Positions 18,044 through 27,649 are shown, counted from the stretch's first letter. The stretch is DNA of 64,000 nt from Natronogracilivirga saccharolytica (GCF_017921895.1 NZ_JAFIDN010000001.1:496001-560000), one strand, 5' to 3'. The notes: generated by a model not told the origin, from the sequence alone. Translations and numbers: made by a program.

Positions 18044-19501
18044 ATGATACTCAACTTCGCAAAAAACTGGCTGCAGGATCCCACGAGAATCACCGATCAG
18101 ATCGCCCGTTTTCTGGAAAACTCCGAAGAGTTTCATACCGAAGTTGTGGAGCGCGACAAAGACGATCTGTTCTTCTCGGAAGGGGATTTTAATGAATCCG
18201 TTTACATTCTGCTTGAGGGAACCGTTCAGCTGTCGAAAACCACCCCCAAGGGAAGGGTAATCACCATTGACTGGCTGCGCCCGGGTGCACTGGTCGGGCT
18301 GATTTCATTTGTAACAGGCGAAGCCGTGCTCACCACAGCTGTAGCCGCAAGTCCGTGCAAGGCCATTAAACTCGATGAGTCCGACTTTCTTGATATGCAG
18401 CGTGGCAAAGGCGAAATTGCTCATCTTGCCCAGCAGCTGATAATCGGCAACCTGATCGACCGGTATCACCATGTAGTCTCTGTGCATGTTGAGCTTGAAA
18501 GTATCAATGAGACGCTTGAAAAAGAGCGGAATCATCTCCGGGAAGCACTGAAGCAGCTTGAAGACACCCAGCACCGGCTGATCAGCCAGGAGAAAATGGC
18601 AACCCTGGGTCAGCTTGTTGCCGGAATTGCACACGAGATCAACAACCCTGCCGCAGCGATGCTCCGGGCTTCGGACAATTTGATGGACTATCTGCCCGGT
18701 ATCGTACGCAAGGCTGATCCGGATGAACAGCTTTCATACGAAAAGTTCTTCAAAATCGGGCTTAAAAGAAAACTCCGCGATTCGGATGAGCAGCGCCGCA
18801 AGCTGAAGGAGTGGGAGGATCTTTATCCGGACCTGCCCCGCAGCCTGTTGCGCAAGGTAACATCCATGAGTGATGAGGCACTTGAAATCATCAGACACAA
18901 GCTTGGCGAACGGCCCGGCAAAAAACAGCGTGAAGAGCTGGAGAATATCATGCTGTTTTTCGAAAGCGGATACTTCCTGAAAAACCTGCAGTCCAGCACC
19001 AAGCGCATCGGCGAAATTGTGTCCAGCATGAAGAATTACAGCCGACAGGATAAAGGAAGCTATGAGAAAGCAGACCTGAGGGACGGCCTTAATGACACGC
19101 TGCTGCTGCTTTCGAACAGGCTGAAAAAGGTGGATGTGGTTCTCAATTTCTCGGATATCCCCCCGGTTAATGTTATTACTGGAGAAATCAACCAGGTGTG
19201 GACCAATATCATCATCAATGCCTGTGACGCGATGGGAGACAAGGGCGAGCTTGTGATATCATGCGGATATGATGACCGTTATGTCTGGGTCTCCATCAAA
19301 GACAGCGGCCCGGGCATTTCACCGTCCATGATCAATGAAGTGTTCAAAACCAATTTTACCACCAAGCAGCAAAACAGCAGCTTCGGACTGGGCCTGGGCC
19401 TGTCAATTTCCAAGCAAATTATTCAGAAGCACGGCGGACAGATAAAGGTGCAGAATGCCGAAGACGGGGGCGCGGAATTTACTGTTTTTATTCCACTTTA
19501 G
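18044..19501 (+). CDS. Histidine kinase with N-terminal cyclic-nucleotide-binding-type sensor
   Basis: This 485-residue cytoplasmic kinase starts with a cNMP-binding-type beta-roll (about residues 20-125: 'FFSEGDFNESVYILLEGTV' and 'GALVGLISFVTGEA'). A coiled coil (about residues 145-185) leads to the H box 'GIAHEINNP' (His near 197). The catalytic domain has an N box 'NIIINACDAM', G1 'DSGPGIS' and G2 'FGLGLGLSIS', so it should be active. About 110 extra residues, rich in charged helices, lie between the H box and the second dimerisation helix ('STKRIGEIVSSMKNYSRQ'). The sensor keeps the Crp-like fold but lacks an obvious arginine phosphate-binding cassette, so the ligand may not be cAMP. It has no membrane segment. 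The likely partner is the receiver protein just upstream. Confidence 0.9.
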   Translation: MILNFAKNWLQDPTRITDQIARFLENSEEFHTEVVERDKDDLFFSEGDFNESVYILLEGTVQLSKTTPKGRVITIDWLRPGALVGLISFVTGEAVLTTAVAASPCKAIKLDESDFLDMQRGKGEIAHLAQQLIIGNLIDRYHHVVSVHVELESINETLEKERNHLREALKQLEDTQHRLISQEKMATLGQLVAGIAHEINNPAAAMLRASDNLMDYLPGIVRKADPDEQLSYEKFFKIGLKRKLRDSDEQRRKLKEWEDLYPDLPRSLLRKVTSMSDEALEIIRHKLGERPGKKQREELENIMLFFESGYFLKNLQSSTKRIGEIVSSMKNYSRQDKGSYEKADLRDGLNDTLLLLSNRLKKVDVVLNFSDIPPVNVITGEINQVWTNIIINACDAMGDKGELVISCGYDDRYVWVSIKDSGPGISPSMINEVFKTNFTTKQQNSSFGLGLGLSISKQIIQKHGGQIKVQNAEDGGAEFTVFIPL

Positions 19502-19825
19502 GTTTCTTAGATTGAAAATCAGAATCTTAAGGCCGGCTCTTGCTTCCTGAAAATTCCGACTCATTCATTCACAATTGATGTTTTCTTAATACGATATTCA
19601 AATTTAAGATGTATCATTGTTCTGAAAAGACTTAGCAGGATGAAAAGCATTGCATTTCCTGCTATGAAGGACAATCCAATCCGTTCGGTTATCAGATATT
19701 GGGACTGACGTGGTGAATGCCGATGCATGTCATTACCCTGTCACACAACACTCCAGGCTGATATCGAACGAGGACAACACGGCCTTACGGCCATATATGT
19801 AAACCTCTAATCATGGAGTATCATT
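19502..19825. other. 324-bp region between the kinase gene and pckG
   Basis: No gene seen. It should hold the pckG promoter. A short dyad GGCC-TTAC-GGCC lies at about 19781-19792, and a GGAG ribosome site lies 9 nt before the pckG ATG. No convincing terminator for the kinase gene. Confidence 0.4.
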
Positions 19826-21664
19826 ATGAAGCATCCAAGCTGGGTTAAGCATGAAGAGCTTAAAAAATGGGTAGAAGAGACTGCCGCCCTGACCAAGCCC
19901 GACAATATTGAATGGGCTGACGGATCCGAAGAAGAAAATGACAGACTGTGTCAGCTGCTCGTTGACGGCGGAACTTTTGTGAAGCTCAACGAAGAAAAGC
20001 GGCCAAACAGTTTTGCCGCTTTTTCCGATCCTTCTGACGTTGCCCGCGTCGAAGACAAAACCTTTATCTGCAGCAAGAGAAAATCCGATGCCGGTCCGAC
20101 CAATAACTGGATGGATCCGGATGAAATGAAGGGCAAGCTCAACAAGCTCTATGACGGCTGCATGAAGGGACGCACCATGTATGTCATTCCTTTCAGCATG
20201 GGCCCCATCGGCTCCCCGATTTCCCATGTAGGTGTTGAAATCACCGACTCCGCATACGTTGTGGTAAACATGCGCATCATGACCCGTATCGGAAAGAAGG
20301 TAATGGATGTCATCGGAAAGGATGGCGAGTATGTGAAGTGTCTGCACTCCGTAGGTGCTCCTCTTGAGAAAGGTCAAAAGGATGTACCCTGGCCGTGCAA
20401 TAAGGAGAAGTACATCACCCACTTCCCCGAAGAGCGCAAGATCATGTCTTTCGGTAGTGGATATGGTGGAAATGCCCTGCTCGGCAAGAAGTGCTTTGCT
20501 CTCAGAATTGCCTCCACCATGGCCCGCGATGAAGGCTGGCTGGCCGAGCACATGCTCATTCTCGGTGTAGAATCCCCGAAGAAAGAGAAAACCTATGTGG
20601 CTGCGGCATTCCCGAGTGCCTGTGGCAAGACCAACTTTGCCATGCTCATCCCGCCGAAAGAGATGGAAGGATGGAAAGTCAGCACCATTGGTGATGACAT
20701 TGCATGGATCAAAAAAGACAAGGAAGGTCAGCTCCGTGCAATCAATCCTGAGGCTGGATATTTCGGCGTAGCTCCGGGTACCAATGACAAGTCGAACCCG
20801 AACGCCATGGCCTCCATCAGTAAAAACACCATTTTCACCAACTGTGCTCTTACCGAGGACGGCGATGTATGGTGGGAAGGCAAAACCAAAGAGCCCCCTG
20901 CAAATCTGACCACCTGGCAGGGTGAGAAGTTCGATCCCAATTCCGGCAAACCTGCCGCACATCCAAATGCGCGGTTCACTGCTCCGGCTTCACAGTGCCC
21001 GTCCATCGACCCGAAGTGGGAAGACCCGGCCGGCGTACCGATCAAAGCGTTTATCTTTGGCGGCCGCCGCAGTACTGCCGTACCGTTGGTATATCAGTCC
21101 GTTAACTGGAACTTCGGTGTCTATCTCGCCGCTACCATGGGTTCAGAGATGACAGCCGCTGCTGCCGGTACTCTCGGTAAAGTTCGCCGTGATCCGTTCG
21201 CCATGCTGCCGTTCCTTGGCTATCACATGGCCGATTACTTCAACCACTGGTTGCAGATGGGTCGCGAACTCCCCAACCCTCCGCGTATCTTCGGCGTTAA
21301 CTGGTTCCGCACCGACGAAAACGGCAAGTTTATCTGGCCCGGTTTCGGAGAGAACATGCGCGTTCTCAAGTGGATCGTTCAGCGTGTGAATGGTGAAGCT
21401 TTCGCTCTGGAGAGCCCGCTTGGCTGGATGCCGACACACGAAGATCTCGACTGGAGAGGATTGGAAAACTTCACCGAAGATCAGTTCCATGATCTGATGA
21501 CGGTTGACAGTGATGTCTGGAAGGAAGAAGTACTCGGACACGAGGAACTCTTCTCCAAACTGTACGACCGGCTTCCGAAAGAATTCCTTTTCATGCGTGA
21601 ACTGCTGCGCTCAGGACTGTGGCGTTCACCCAAACGCTGGGGAATGGAACCGGAGCGGTTCTGA
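19826..21664 (+). CDS. pckG: Phosphoenolpyruvate carboxykinase (GTP)
   Basis: The 612-residue length and motifs are those of the GTP-dependent class, not the ATP class. The P-loop with the hyper-reactive cysteine is '[13 protein letters not shown]' (Cys near residue 266). Further conserved segments are 'IGDDIAWI', '[14 protein letters not shown]' and '[15 protein letters not shown]'. It converts oxaloacetate + GTP to PEP + CO2 + GDP in gluconeogenesis or runs in the anaplerotic direction, with Mn2+/Mg2+. A GGAG ribosome site precedes the ATG, and a strong terminator lies 40 bp after the stop, so the gene is monocistronic. Confidence 0.97.
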   Translation: MKHPSWVKHEELKKWVEETAALTKPDNIEWADGSEEENDRLCQLLVDGGTFVKLNEEKRPNSFAAFSDPSDVARVEDKTFICSKRKSDAGPTNNWMDPDEMKGKLNKLYDGCMKGRTMYVIPFSMGPIGSPISHVGVEITDSAYVVVNMRIMTRIGKKVMDVIGKDGEYVKCLHSVGAPLEKGQKDVPWPCNKEKYITHFPEERKIMSFGSGYGGNALLGKKCFALRIASTMARDEGWLAEHMLILGVESPKKEKTYVAAAFPSACGKTNFAMLIPPKEMEGWKVSTIGDDIAWIKKDKEGQLRAINPEAGYFGVAPGTNDKSNPNAMASISKNTIFTNCALTEDGDVWWEGKTKEPPANLTTWQGEKFDPNSGKPAAHPNARFTAPASQCPSIDPKWEDPAGVPIKAFIFGGRRSTAVPLVYQSVNWNFGVYLAATMGSEMTAAAAGTLGKVRRDPFAMLPFLGYHMADYFNHWLQMGRELPNPPRIFGVNWFRTDENGKFIWPGFGENMRVLKWIVQRVNGEAFALESPLGWMPTHEDLDWRGLENFTEDQFHDLMTVDSDVWKEEVLGHEELFSKLYDRLPKEFLFMRELLRSGLWRSPKRWGMEPERF

Positions 21665-21704
21665 TCCTGCACAGCATGGATAACCCATCCATGTGATTGA
21701 AAGT

Positions 21705-21743
21705 AAAAAAAGGGCAGTGAGTATGTACTCGCTGCCCTTTTTT
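21705..21743 (+). terminator. Terminator of pckG (possibly bidirectional)
   Basis: AGGGCAG (21711-21717) and CTGCCCT (21732-21738) with inner GAGTA/TACTC arms close a 2-nt loop (one unpaired T/G position), flanked by A and T runs on both sides. It may also serve the convergent TonB-family gene. Confidence 0.9.
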
Positions 21744-21802
21744 GTTTTTTGAGATTTAAACTCCCGGAGAATCAAGGCATACTATTACTGCCGCACAATC
21801 AC

Positions 21803-22480
21803 TCAGGAAGCGGAGAGCCGGAACATTATCGGCAGGGAATAACGCACTTTCACCGGTCTGCCGCGTTGCCGTCCGGGAGAAAACTGCAGCTGCTTGACTG
21901 CTTCAAGTGCTGCCTCATCACATCCTCCCCCGATACCTCTTACTACCCGGGGATCTACCACATTGCCCTGCTCATCAATGACAAACTGAATAACCACCCT
22001 TCCTTCAATACCTGCATTGCGTGCGATTTCCGGATACCGCAGATTTCTGTAAACTGCGGACATGCCACCCAGCAGCACGGGCATTTCTTCAACTATGGTA
22101 AATATTTCATGCTCATCAAACTCTTCCTCATCATCTTCAGGTAAAGCGGGGGGAGCTGAGACGAAAAGTCCTTCCTCAAGAGTAAAATCTGTACCCAGGT
22201 CATAGAAAACTTCGTCGGCAATTTCCTCGTTGGGAACCATTCTTGGTGCAGGAGGCCGCGGTGGCGGTGGCGGGCGCATGATCTGCTCCGTCCTGATGAT
22301 ATCTTCCATCTCAATGATTTCCGGCTCAACATGACTGATCGTGAATTCCGGGCTGAATGTCAGGTTGATCCGGAAGATAACTATGAACACAATCAGCGTG
22401 ACGATCAGCCCTGCCTGGAGATTAATCATGTAGTAATCTCTCAAATCGGCGTTATCTTTCTTCCACTTGTACAATGACAT
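21803..22480 (-). CDS. TonB-family energy transducer
   Basis: The 225-residue protein has the TonB plan. A short cytoplasmic N-terminus and one membrane helix (about residues 22-42) are followed by a proline-rich stretch 'MRPPPPPRPPAPRM' (about residues 68-81), an acidic periplasmic linker rich in Glu/Asp, and a C-terminal TonB domain (about residues 135-225) with 'YPEIARNAGIEGRVVIQFVI' and 'AALEAVKQLQFSPG'. It couples proton-motive force from ExbB/ExbD to outer-membrane receptors; neither partner is in the window. The only TonB-dependent receptor seen is at 53.7-56.5 kb. An AGAGG ribosome site is present. The very acidic linker fits a halophile. Confidence 0.92.
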   Translation of the reverse strand: MSLYKWKKDNADLRDYYMINLQAGLIVTLIVFIVIFRINLTFSPEFTISHVEPEIIEMEDIIRTEQIMRPPPPPRPPAPRMVPNEEIADEVFYDLGTDFTLEEGLFVSAPPALPEDDEEEFDEHEIFTIVEEMPVLLGGMSAVYRNLRYPEIARNAGIEGRVVIQFVIDEQGNVVDPRVVRGIGGGCDEAALEAVKQLQFSPGRQRGRPVKVRYSLPIMFRLSAS

Positions 22481-22780
22481 GTCTAACCTCTGAGTTTACA
22501 TAGTAACATATAGAGGCCACATTGCTACAGTACCGGCGGTGGCAAACCGGCACTGAGACAATCCGGTTTCTGCCCGGACTGCCATGTCCTGTCAATTCCA
22601 TACCAGAAATCGACAGGCTACCCGTTTTTTCAAACAGACAATCGTAACCAGCTGAAAAGCAATTACTCCAAAATACAGATATGCATGCCTTCTCTAATGT
22701 TATACGATGTACAGGGATTTTAGTTGTGAAGTTTGTTACCTTTTTGCAAGTATTGATCACCAAACTATTGCAGCGACCTT
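22481..22780. other. 300-bp divergent region, TonB gene / murB
   Basis: No gene seen. Contains the inverted repeat CCTGTC (22588-22593) / GACAGG (22612-22617) with an 18-nt spacer. The murB side ends at a TTG start with no ATG and no clear Shine-Dalgarno. Confidence 0.35.
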
Positions 22781-23854
22781 TTGAAAATTACCGGGAAACA
22801 CACTATCAAAACCGGGGTTGATCTGAAACCATACAACACCTTCCGGATTGAAGCCTTTGCTTCGCGGTGGGCAGAGCTGCATAATGCAGACGACCTTTTT
22901 CGGGTCATGGAATTACCGGAATTTCAATCCGGGAGAAAATACATTCTTGGCGGAGGCAGCAATGTTCTGTTCACCGGTGATTTTGACGGGCTGATTATAA
23001 AAAATAATATTTCAGGGATATCGGTTGTCCCGGAAAATGACCGTCACGTTATCCTGAAGTCCGGTGCCGGAGTGATCTGGGATGACCTGGTCAGGTACAG
23101 TCTAGATCATAATCTTGGAGGTATTGAAAACCTCTCCATGATTCCCGGATCCGTGGGAGCTGCACCCATTCAGAATATCGGAGCTTATGGAGTGGAGCTT
23201 GAAGATACGTTCCTTTCACTCGAAGCCATTAATCTGAAAACCGGCGAACATACGGACTTCGACCATCAAATGTGCCGTTTCGGGTACCGGGACAGCATTT
23301 TCAAACGGACACACAAGGACAAGTATATCATTACAAGTGTGACGCTCAGACTGCAAAAAAAACCCGAACCCACACTGGATTACGGCAATTTGCGACACAC
23401 ACTTGCAGCCGAAGGCATAACCGACCCGGACATTCATGATGTCAGCCGGGCGGTTCGCTCCATACGCGCATCAAAACTTCCGGATCCTGCGGTGACCGGC
23501 AATGCCGGAAGTTTTTTTAAAAATCCCGTGATGTCAGCCGGGTATTTTCAGGAGTTGAAAGCATCATGGCCTGAAATTCCCGGGTTTCCGGCAAAGAGCC
23601 AAAGTGAAAAACAAGCACAGGGTGCGGAAGGAGCGGAAAAAATGATGAAAGTTCCGGCTGCATGGCTTATTGAACAATGCGGATTCAAAGGAAAAAGGGA
23701 CGGCGATGCCGGTGTTCATGACAGACATGCACTCATAATTGTCAATCACGGCAATGCTACAGGCCGGCAACTACTGAATCTTGCGCGGTCCATTCAGGAT
23801 GCCGTAGCCGGCAAGTTCGGAATACGTCTGGAACCGGAAGTCAATATCGTATAG
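22781..23854 (+). CDS. murB: UDP-N-acetylenolpyruvoylglucosamine reductase, TTG start
   Basis: The 357-residue product matches E. coli-type MurB: FAD-binding 'YILGGGSNVLF', 'NLSMIPGSVGAAPIQNIGAYG', 'GYRDSIFK', the catalytic Ser in 'GNAGSFFKNP', and a C-terminal 'LEPEVNIV' carrying the catalytic Glu. It reduces enolpyruvyl-UDP-GlcNAc to UDP-MurNAc in peptidoglycan synthesis. The start is TTG at 22781: homology begins at once ('KPYNTFRIEA' near residue 17), an in-frame TGA lies 27 bp upstream, and the next Met is near residue 43, inside the FAD domain. A Gln/Glu/Ala-rich insert (about residues 268-288) is a local oddity. It stands alone, away from other mur genes. Confidence 0.93.
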   Translation: MKITGKHTIKTGVDLKPYNTFRIEAFASRWAELHNADDLFRVMELPEFQSGRKYILGGGSNVLFTGDFDGLIIKNNISGISVVPENDRHVILKSGAGVIWDDLVRYSLDHNLGGIENLSMIPGSVGAAPIQNIGAYGVELEDTFLSLEAINLKTGEHTDFDHQMCRFGYRDSIFKRTHKDKYIITSVTLRLQKKPEPTLDYGNLRHTLAAEGITDPDIHDVSRAVRSIRASKLPDPAVTGNAGSFFKNPVMSAGYFQELKASWPEIPGFPAKSQSEKQAQGAEGAEKMMKVPAAWLIEQCGFKGKRDGDAGVHDRHALIIVNHGNATGRQLLNLARSIQDAVAGKFGIRLEPEVNIV

Positions 23855-23868
23855 AATGGGCGGTCCGG

Positions 23869-25518
23869 CTAAGTCCTTTCGGAAAAATAGGTTTGCATCC
23901 GGTCGGTAAAGTGAATGGCCGTATCGGAATAAATGTCGATCATGTTCCTGTCAAAAACCTCCCTGCTGATAAACTCTCCGGCCTGACTCCAGCTTTTTCG
24001 CTGCGATATCTCATCAAGCGCCATCAGATAGGCATTTTTATTGCCATTAAACAGCTCATTAATGAACTGTTTTTCCATATCTCTGACATAGGACCGGATA
24101 TCCTCAAGACCGGCATTTCCGGGAATCATTCCTGAGTCGTCGTCATCAGACTGTGCTTCTTGCTCTCCGGCTGATACATCATCCTCCCTTTCATCTGAAG
24201 AAAACTCATAGGGCACCTGTGTGAACTGCTGCCATATCGGCACATCATCCTGATCGCTTCCTGACGTTTCCGTTTTTTTCAGTTTGGAATACAGCGGTTC
24301 ATCGTCTTCGCCGCTGCCGCCAAACCCTGTGTTCAGCCGGGAGTTCAATGTCGAATCCTGATCCCTGCCTCCGTTCACCTTGCGGAACCTTGCCACAAGA
24401 TTCTCTTCTTCATCGGGTCCTGCCTCTGAGTCGCTGTGACTCCGGCCGGATGAGATGTCGTCGCTTACTTTGCTGAGAGACGTCTTTGTGGGCTTCTCTT
24501 CTGCATCTTCGTTTTCCGGTGCAGCATCAGAAGCCGCACCAGCGCGTCCTGAATCATCACGATCTCTTTGTCTGCGGGACATTTCTGACTGCAGCCGGGA
24601 CCACTCCGTGCGTATTGATTTTGTGTTTTTGTCCTTTTTCTCTTCCGGGTTGTCTTCACGAAGCGAACTCTGCCGGGCGGATGCATCCCCGGACCGAACC
24701 TTTGACTCTTTCACCGCTGAACCATCATCAGATACGGCAGGTGCAGAATCCTCCGGACCAAGCAGATCGGCACCCACATCATCCAGTTCGTCATCATCAT
24801 AAAGAAGCGGGCGGGAAATAATTTCAATCAGCCTGTCACGGTTGACACCCTTTTTTTCGGCATCAAACAAACGTGCGACACCCGGCTTGCCCTTGTCTCT
24901 GAAAAACATTGAAAAATATTCCGAATCAATCGACTCACCCATCAGTTCAAACCAGGGATCGAAAAGTGATGCCCATTTCAGAGAGTTGTATTTCGAAGTT
25001 ACGCGTTCATCAAGGCGCTCGATAATCCGGTCTGCCTGTTCCTTGGTCAGCACCTCTCTCTGTTTTTTTTCCATAAACCTCGGGATAGCCGTGGCAAAAT
25101 ACTCATAGACCACCACACCCTGCAGCCGTTGCTTCACCGTTTCGCGTTTCAGTTCTGTCTCATCACCAAATATATAATCCGGCAGAAACGCCCGCGGGGT
25201 GATCATCATATCAAGCAGGTCTTTAAGTGAATCCGCTAGTACAGACTCTGCCTGATCTGCCGGCATTCTCACCCCCTGATGCACGGATTCAAGAAAACGG
25301 TCCCAGGCATCCCTGACGGAACCGGAACTCATATCTGCCCACTTGCTTTCAGGCATGGTAACGGACTCGTCGACCCTGCGGGTCAGTTCAACGCGCATGC
25401 GCCGGACCAGAAAATCGGGCAGTCCGGCACTGAGCAGCTCTTCCGGCGTGTAATGTGAACGCCGGTCGTCCAGTTTCTTTTTCTGGTTTTTGATGATGAC
25501 TTGAATAAGTTTCTCCAT
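23869..25518 (-). CDS. Hypothetical protein with a folded N-domain, long acidic disordered middle and helical C-domain
   Basis: I do not recognise a named family. Starting at the ATG at 25518 ('MEKLIQVIIKNQKKKLDD'; an upstream ATG at 25566 would add 16 poorly matching residues), the product has about 549 residues. Residues 1-240 look globular and helical ('TPEELLSAGLPDFLVRRMRV', 'WASLFDPWFELMGE'). Residues about 245-440 are low-complexity, rich in Asp, Glu, Ser and Arg, and probably disordered. The last 100 residues are again helical ('IRSYVRDMEKQFINELFNG'). There is no signal peptide or membrane segment. It diverges from the ABC ATPase gene across a 92-bp gap holding a perfect 16-bp palindrome. 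Its stop is 14 bp from that of murB (convergent). Confidence 0.75.
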   Translation of the reverse strand: MEKLIQVIIKNQKKKLDDRRSHYTPEELLSAGLPDFLVRRMRVELTRRVDESVTMPESKWADMSSGSVRDAWDRFLESVHQGVRMPADQAESVLADSLKDLLDMMITPRAFLPDYIFGDETELKRETVKQRLQGVVVYEYFATAIPRFMEKKQREVLTKEQADRIIERLDERVTSKYNSLKWASLFDPWFELMGESIDSEYFSMFFRDKGKPGVARLFDAEKKGVNRDRLIEIISRPLLYDDDELDDVGADLLGPEDSAPAVSDDGSAVKESKVRSGDASARQSSLREDNPEEKKDKNTKSIRTEWSRLQSEMSRRQRDRDDSGRAGAASDAAPENEDAEEKPTKTSLSKVSDDISSGRSHSDSEAGPDEEENLVARFRKVNGGRDQDSTLNSRLNTGFGGSGEDDEPLYSKLKKTETSGSDQDDVPIWQQFTQVPYEFSSDEREDDVSAGEQEAQSDDDDSGMIPGNAGLEDIRSYVRDMEKQFINELFNGNKNAYLMALDEISQRKSWSQAGEFISREVFDRNMIDIYSDTAIHFTDRMQTYFSERT

Positions 25519-25562
25519 GATCCGGGAGTTTGTGAAACAGATTTCAGACAAAATACAGATTT

Positions 25563-25578
25563 CCAACGAATTCGTTGG
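25563..25578. promoter_or_regulatory. Perfect 16-bp palindrome in a divergent promoter region
   Basis: CCAACGAATTCGTTGG is a perfect dyad with no spacer. It lies 45 bp from one start codon (25518, -) and 33 bp from the other (25611, +). It is a candidate operator for both genes. Confidence 0.4.
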
Positions 25579-25610
25579 TCAATTTAGTCACTCTCCTTAC
25601 ATTATTATCT

Positions 25611-26381
25611 ATGATAAACCTGCAATGTACGCATCTTGGCAAAAAATTTGGAAAAACGGAAGTATTTCGTGACCTGAATTTCGGATTCAGCGGGGCTTTG
25701 TGCATTGGTATTCAGGGTGCAAACGGAAGCGGCAAATCAACATTGATGAAATGCCTTTCCGGTCTGCTCCGGCCAAGCACCGGTCGGGTGTCCTGGACCG
25801 TCAGGGACGAGCAGCCTGACTCCGGAAGTATTCGCAGGCATATCGGGTATGCCGCTCCCTACATCCATTTGTACAAGGAATTGTCGATCCGGGAAAATCT
25901 CACGTTTATTCAAGAAATTCGCCCGGATAAACGGGCCGGATCCGAAAATGTGAAAGCAGCCGCTTTTGCCACGGGTGGTCTTCCTGATGGCGGTCAGGAA
26001 TTTACGGACCTGCTGGAGGGGAAAGATTCCTTTTCTGCCTCTCTTTCCGGAAAAAGGGATACCGGAAACGGTATAGACGATCTGATTGCCTATTGCGGGC
26101 TGGAGGGACTGGGCGGTCAGGAATATGGTTCATTGTCATCAGGACAGCAGCAGCGGGTTCGCCTTTGCGGAGCACTCGTGTCACGCCCGGAAATTTTAAT
26201 GCTGGATGAACCGGGGACGAATCTGGATTCTGAAGGCATGGCGCTGGTGAGGGAAATCGTGCTTCATCAGCAAAACAGCGGTGGCATGGTTTTGCTGGCT
26301 TCCAATCGCGAAGAGGAGCTTTCCCTTTGTGACCGCATGATCTCGCTTTCTCCGGCAGGCGCGCATCAGATCAGAGGATAA
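25611..26381 (+). CDS. Orphan ABC transporter ATP-binding protein
   Basis: The 256-residue protein has a full set of ABC ATPase motifs: Walker A 'GANGSGKST', Q-loop region 'IGYAAPYIHLYKELS', signature 'LSSGQQQRV' and Walker B 'EILMLDEPGTNLD'. The H-loop His is not evident: where it is expected the sequence reads 'VLLASNREEEL', with Asn in its place, which could slow hydrolysis. An insert of about 40 residues lies between the Q-loop and the signature ('AAAFATGGLPDGGQEFTDLLEG' region). The fold and size resemble the CcmA (heme exporter) group, but no ccmB/ccmC or other permease gene is near. The start is ATG 25611; a TTG at 25575 would add 12 residues and overlap the palindrome. Confidence 0.82.
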   Translation: MINLQCTHLGKKFGKTEVFRDLNFGFSGALCIGIQGANGSGKSTLMKCLSGLLRPSTGRVSWTVRDEQPDSGSIRRHIGYAAPYIHLYKELSIRENLTFIQEIRPDKRAGSENVKAAAFATGGLPDGGQEFTDLLEGKDSFSASLSGKRDTGNGIDDLIAYCGLEGLGGQEYGSLSSGQQQRVRLCGALVSRPEILMLDEPGTNLDSEGMALVREIVLHQQNSGGMVLLASNREEELSLCDRMISLSPAGAHQIRG

Positions 26382-26482
26382 AAGATGCCTGCTAAAAGAT
26401 TCCTGCAGGCCGCCGAAATACATGCTGACTAACAGCTTTACATTACCATCAAATTACAAACTCAACAACCAAACTGCGTACC

Positions 26483-27598
26483 ATGGCCATGACTGATCCC
26501 AGAGATTACAAGCTTGCAGAAACCATCATCACGCACAGCACCCGGCTGGAAAAAGGGGAGCGGATCCTCATAAACCTGATCGGATTCAACGGAATCGGGC
26601 TGGTACGCGCCCTGGTCACCCTTGCCCGGGAGATCGGTGCACACCCGTATCTGGATATCGTGGATCCGGAGACCCAGCGTATTTTGCTCGAAACCGGGGA
26701 TGCGGGATTCTGGAAAGATCAGGCCGAATCGGACGGCGTGCCGCTCATGAAACAGATGGATGCCTTTGTCGGCATTCGCGCTTCGGAAAACATCTACGAA
26801 TCGTCAAAGGTGCCCGAAAAGGCCAACCGGGCATTTCAGCAGCACTACCTGCAACCCGTTCACTTCGATGAGCGTGTCAAAAACACCAAATGGTGCGTCT
26901 TGAGATATCCTTCCCCGGCATTTGCCATGAACGCCCGCATGCCCACATCAGCCTTCACCGATTTTTATTACAATGCCTGCCTGCTTGATTATGCCCGGCT
27001 GCGGGATGCGATGCTGCCGCTCGAGGAGCGCCTTCGCAAGGCCAGTGAGGTCCGGCTGAAAGGCGAAGGCACTGACATCCGCCTCCATGTGGACGGACAG
27101 GACTGGGTCAATTGCCACGGGACCCGCAATATTCCCGATGGCGAACTTTTTTCGTCTCCCCTTCGCGACTCAGTTAACGGCAGGATCCGGTATGCCCCCA
27201 GTGTTTACCTCGGCAAACCGTTCGATTTTGTTGAACTGACCGTAAAAGACGGGGTTGTGACGGATTTTGATGCATCGGACCGCGAGGCCTTGCAGTCGAT
27301 TCTGGATACGGATGAGGGTTCGCGCCGGTTCGGCGAATTCAGCTTTGGCACCAACCCGGTGATCGGGCAGCCGATGTATGACATATTATTTGATGAGAAG
27401 ATCTACGGATCGAATCATTTGACGCTGGGTCAGGATTACGACGAAGCGCCGAACGGCAACAAAAGCCAGGTCCACTGGGATCTGGTATGCATCGGTGCGG
27501 ATGTGTACCTTGACGGCGAACTCATCCGCAAGGGCCGCCATTTCGTCCCCGATGATTTACAAATATTAAACCCGGATAACTTTTTTAAAGGAAGATGA
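26483..27598 (+). CDS. M29-family metallo-aminopeptidase
   Basis: The 371-residue product matches the M29 (thermophilic aminopeptidase, AmpS/aminopeptidase T) family. Metal-ligand regions are visible: 'IPDGELFSSPLRDSVNG' (first Glu), 'RFGEFSFGTNP' (second Glu), 'GSNHLTLGQDY' (His and Tyr) and 'SQVHWDLVC' (His and Asp). These enzymes remove N-terminal residues using two divalent metals in the cytoplasm. The length is slightly below the usual 400-410 residues, mostly at the N-terminus. Two ATGs lie 6 bp apart at the start ('MAM'); I take the first. The gene stands alone, 100 bp after the ABC ATPase gene. Confidence 0.9.
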   Translation: MAMTDPRDYKLAETIITHSTRLEKGERILINLIGFNGIGLVRALVTLAREIGAHPYLDIVDPETQRILLETGDAGFWKDQAESDGVPLMKQMDAFVGIRASENIYESSKVPEKANRAFQQHYLQPVHFDERVKNTKWCVLRYPSPAFAMNARMPTSAFTDFYYNACLLDYARLRDAMLPLEERLRKASEVRLKGEGTDIRLHVDGQDWVNCHGTRNIPDGELFSSPLRDSVNGRIRYAPSVYLGKPFDFVELTVKDGVVTDFDASDREALQSILDTDEGSRRFGEFSFGTNPVIGQPMYDILFDEKIYGSNHLTLGQDYDEAPNGNKSQVHWDLVCIGADVYLDGELIRKGRHFVPDDLQILNPDNFFKGR

Positions 27599-27649
27599 CC
27601 GCCTTCTGCTCCAGGGAGTTGTTATGAAGTCAAATGTCGGGTAATTTTG

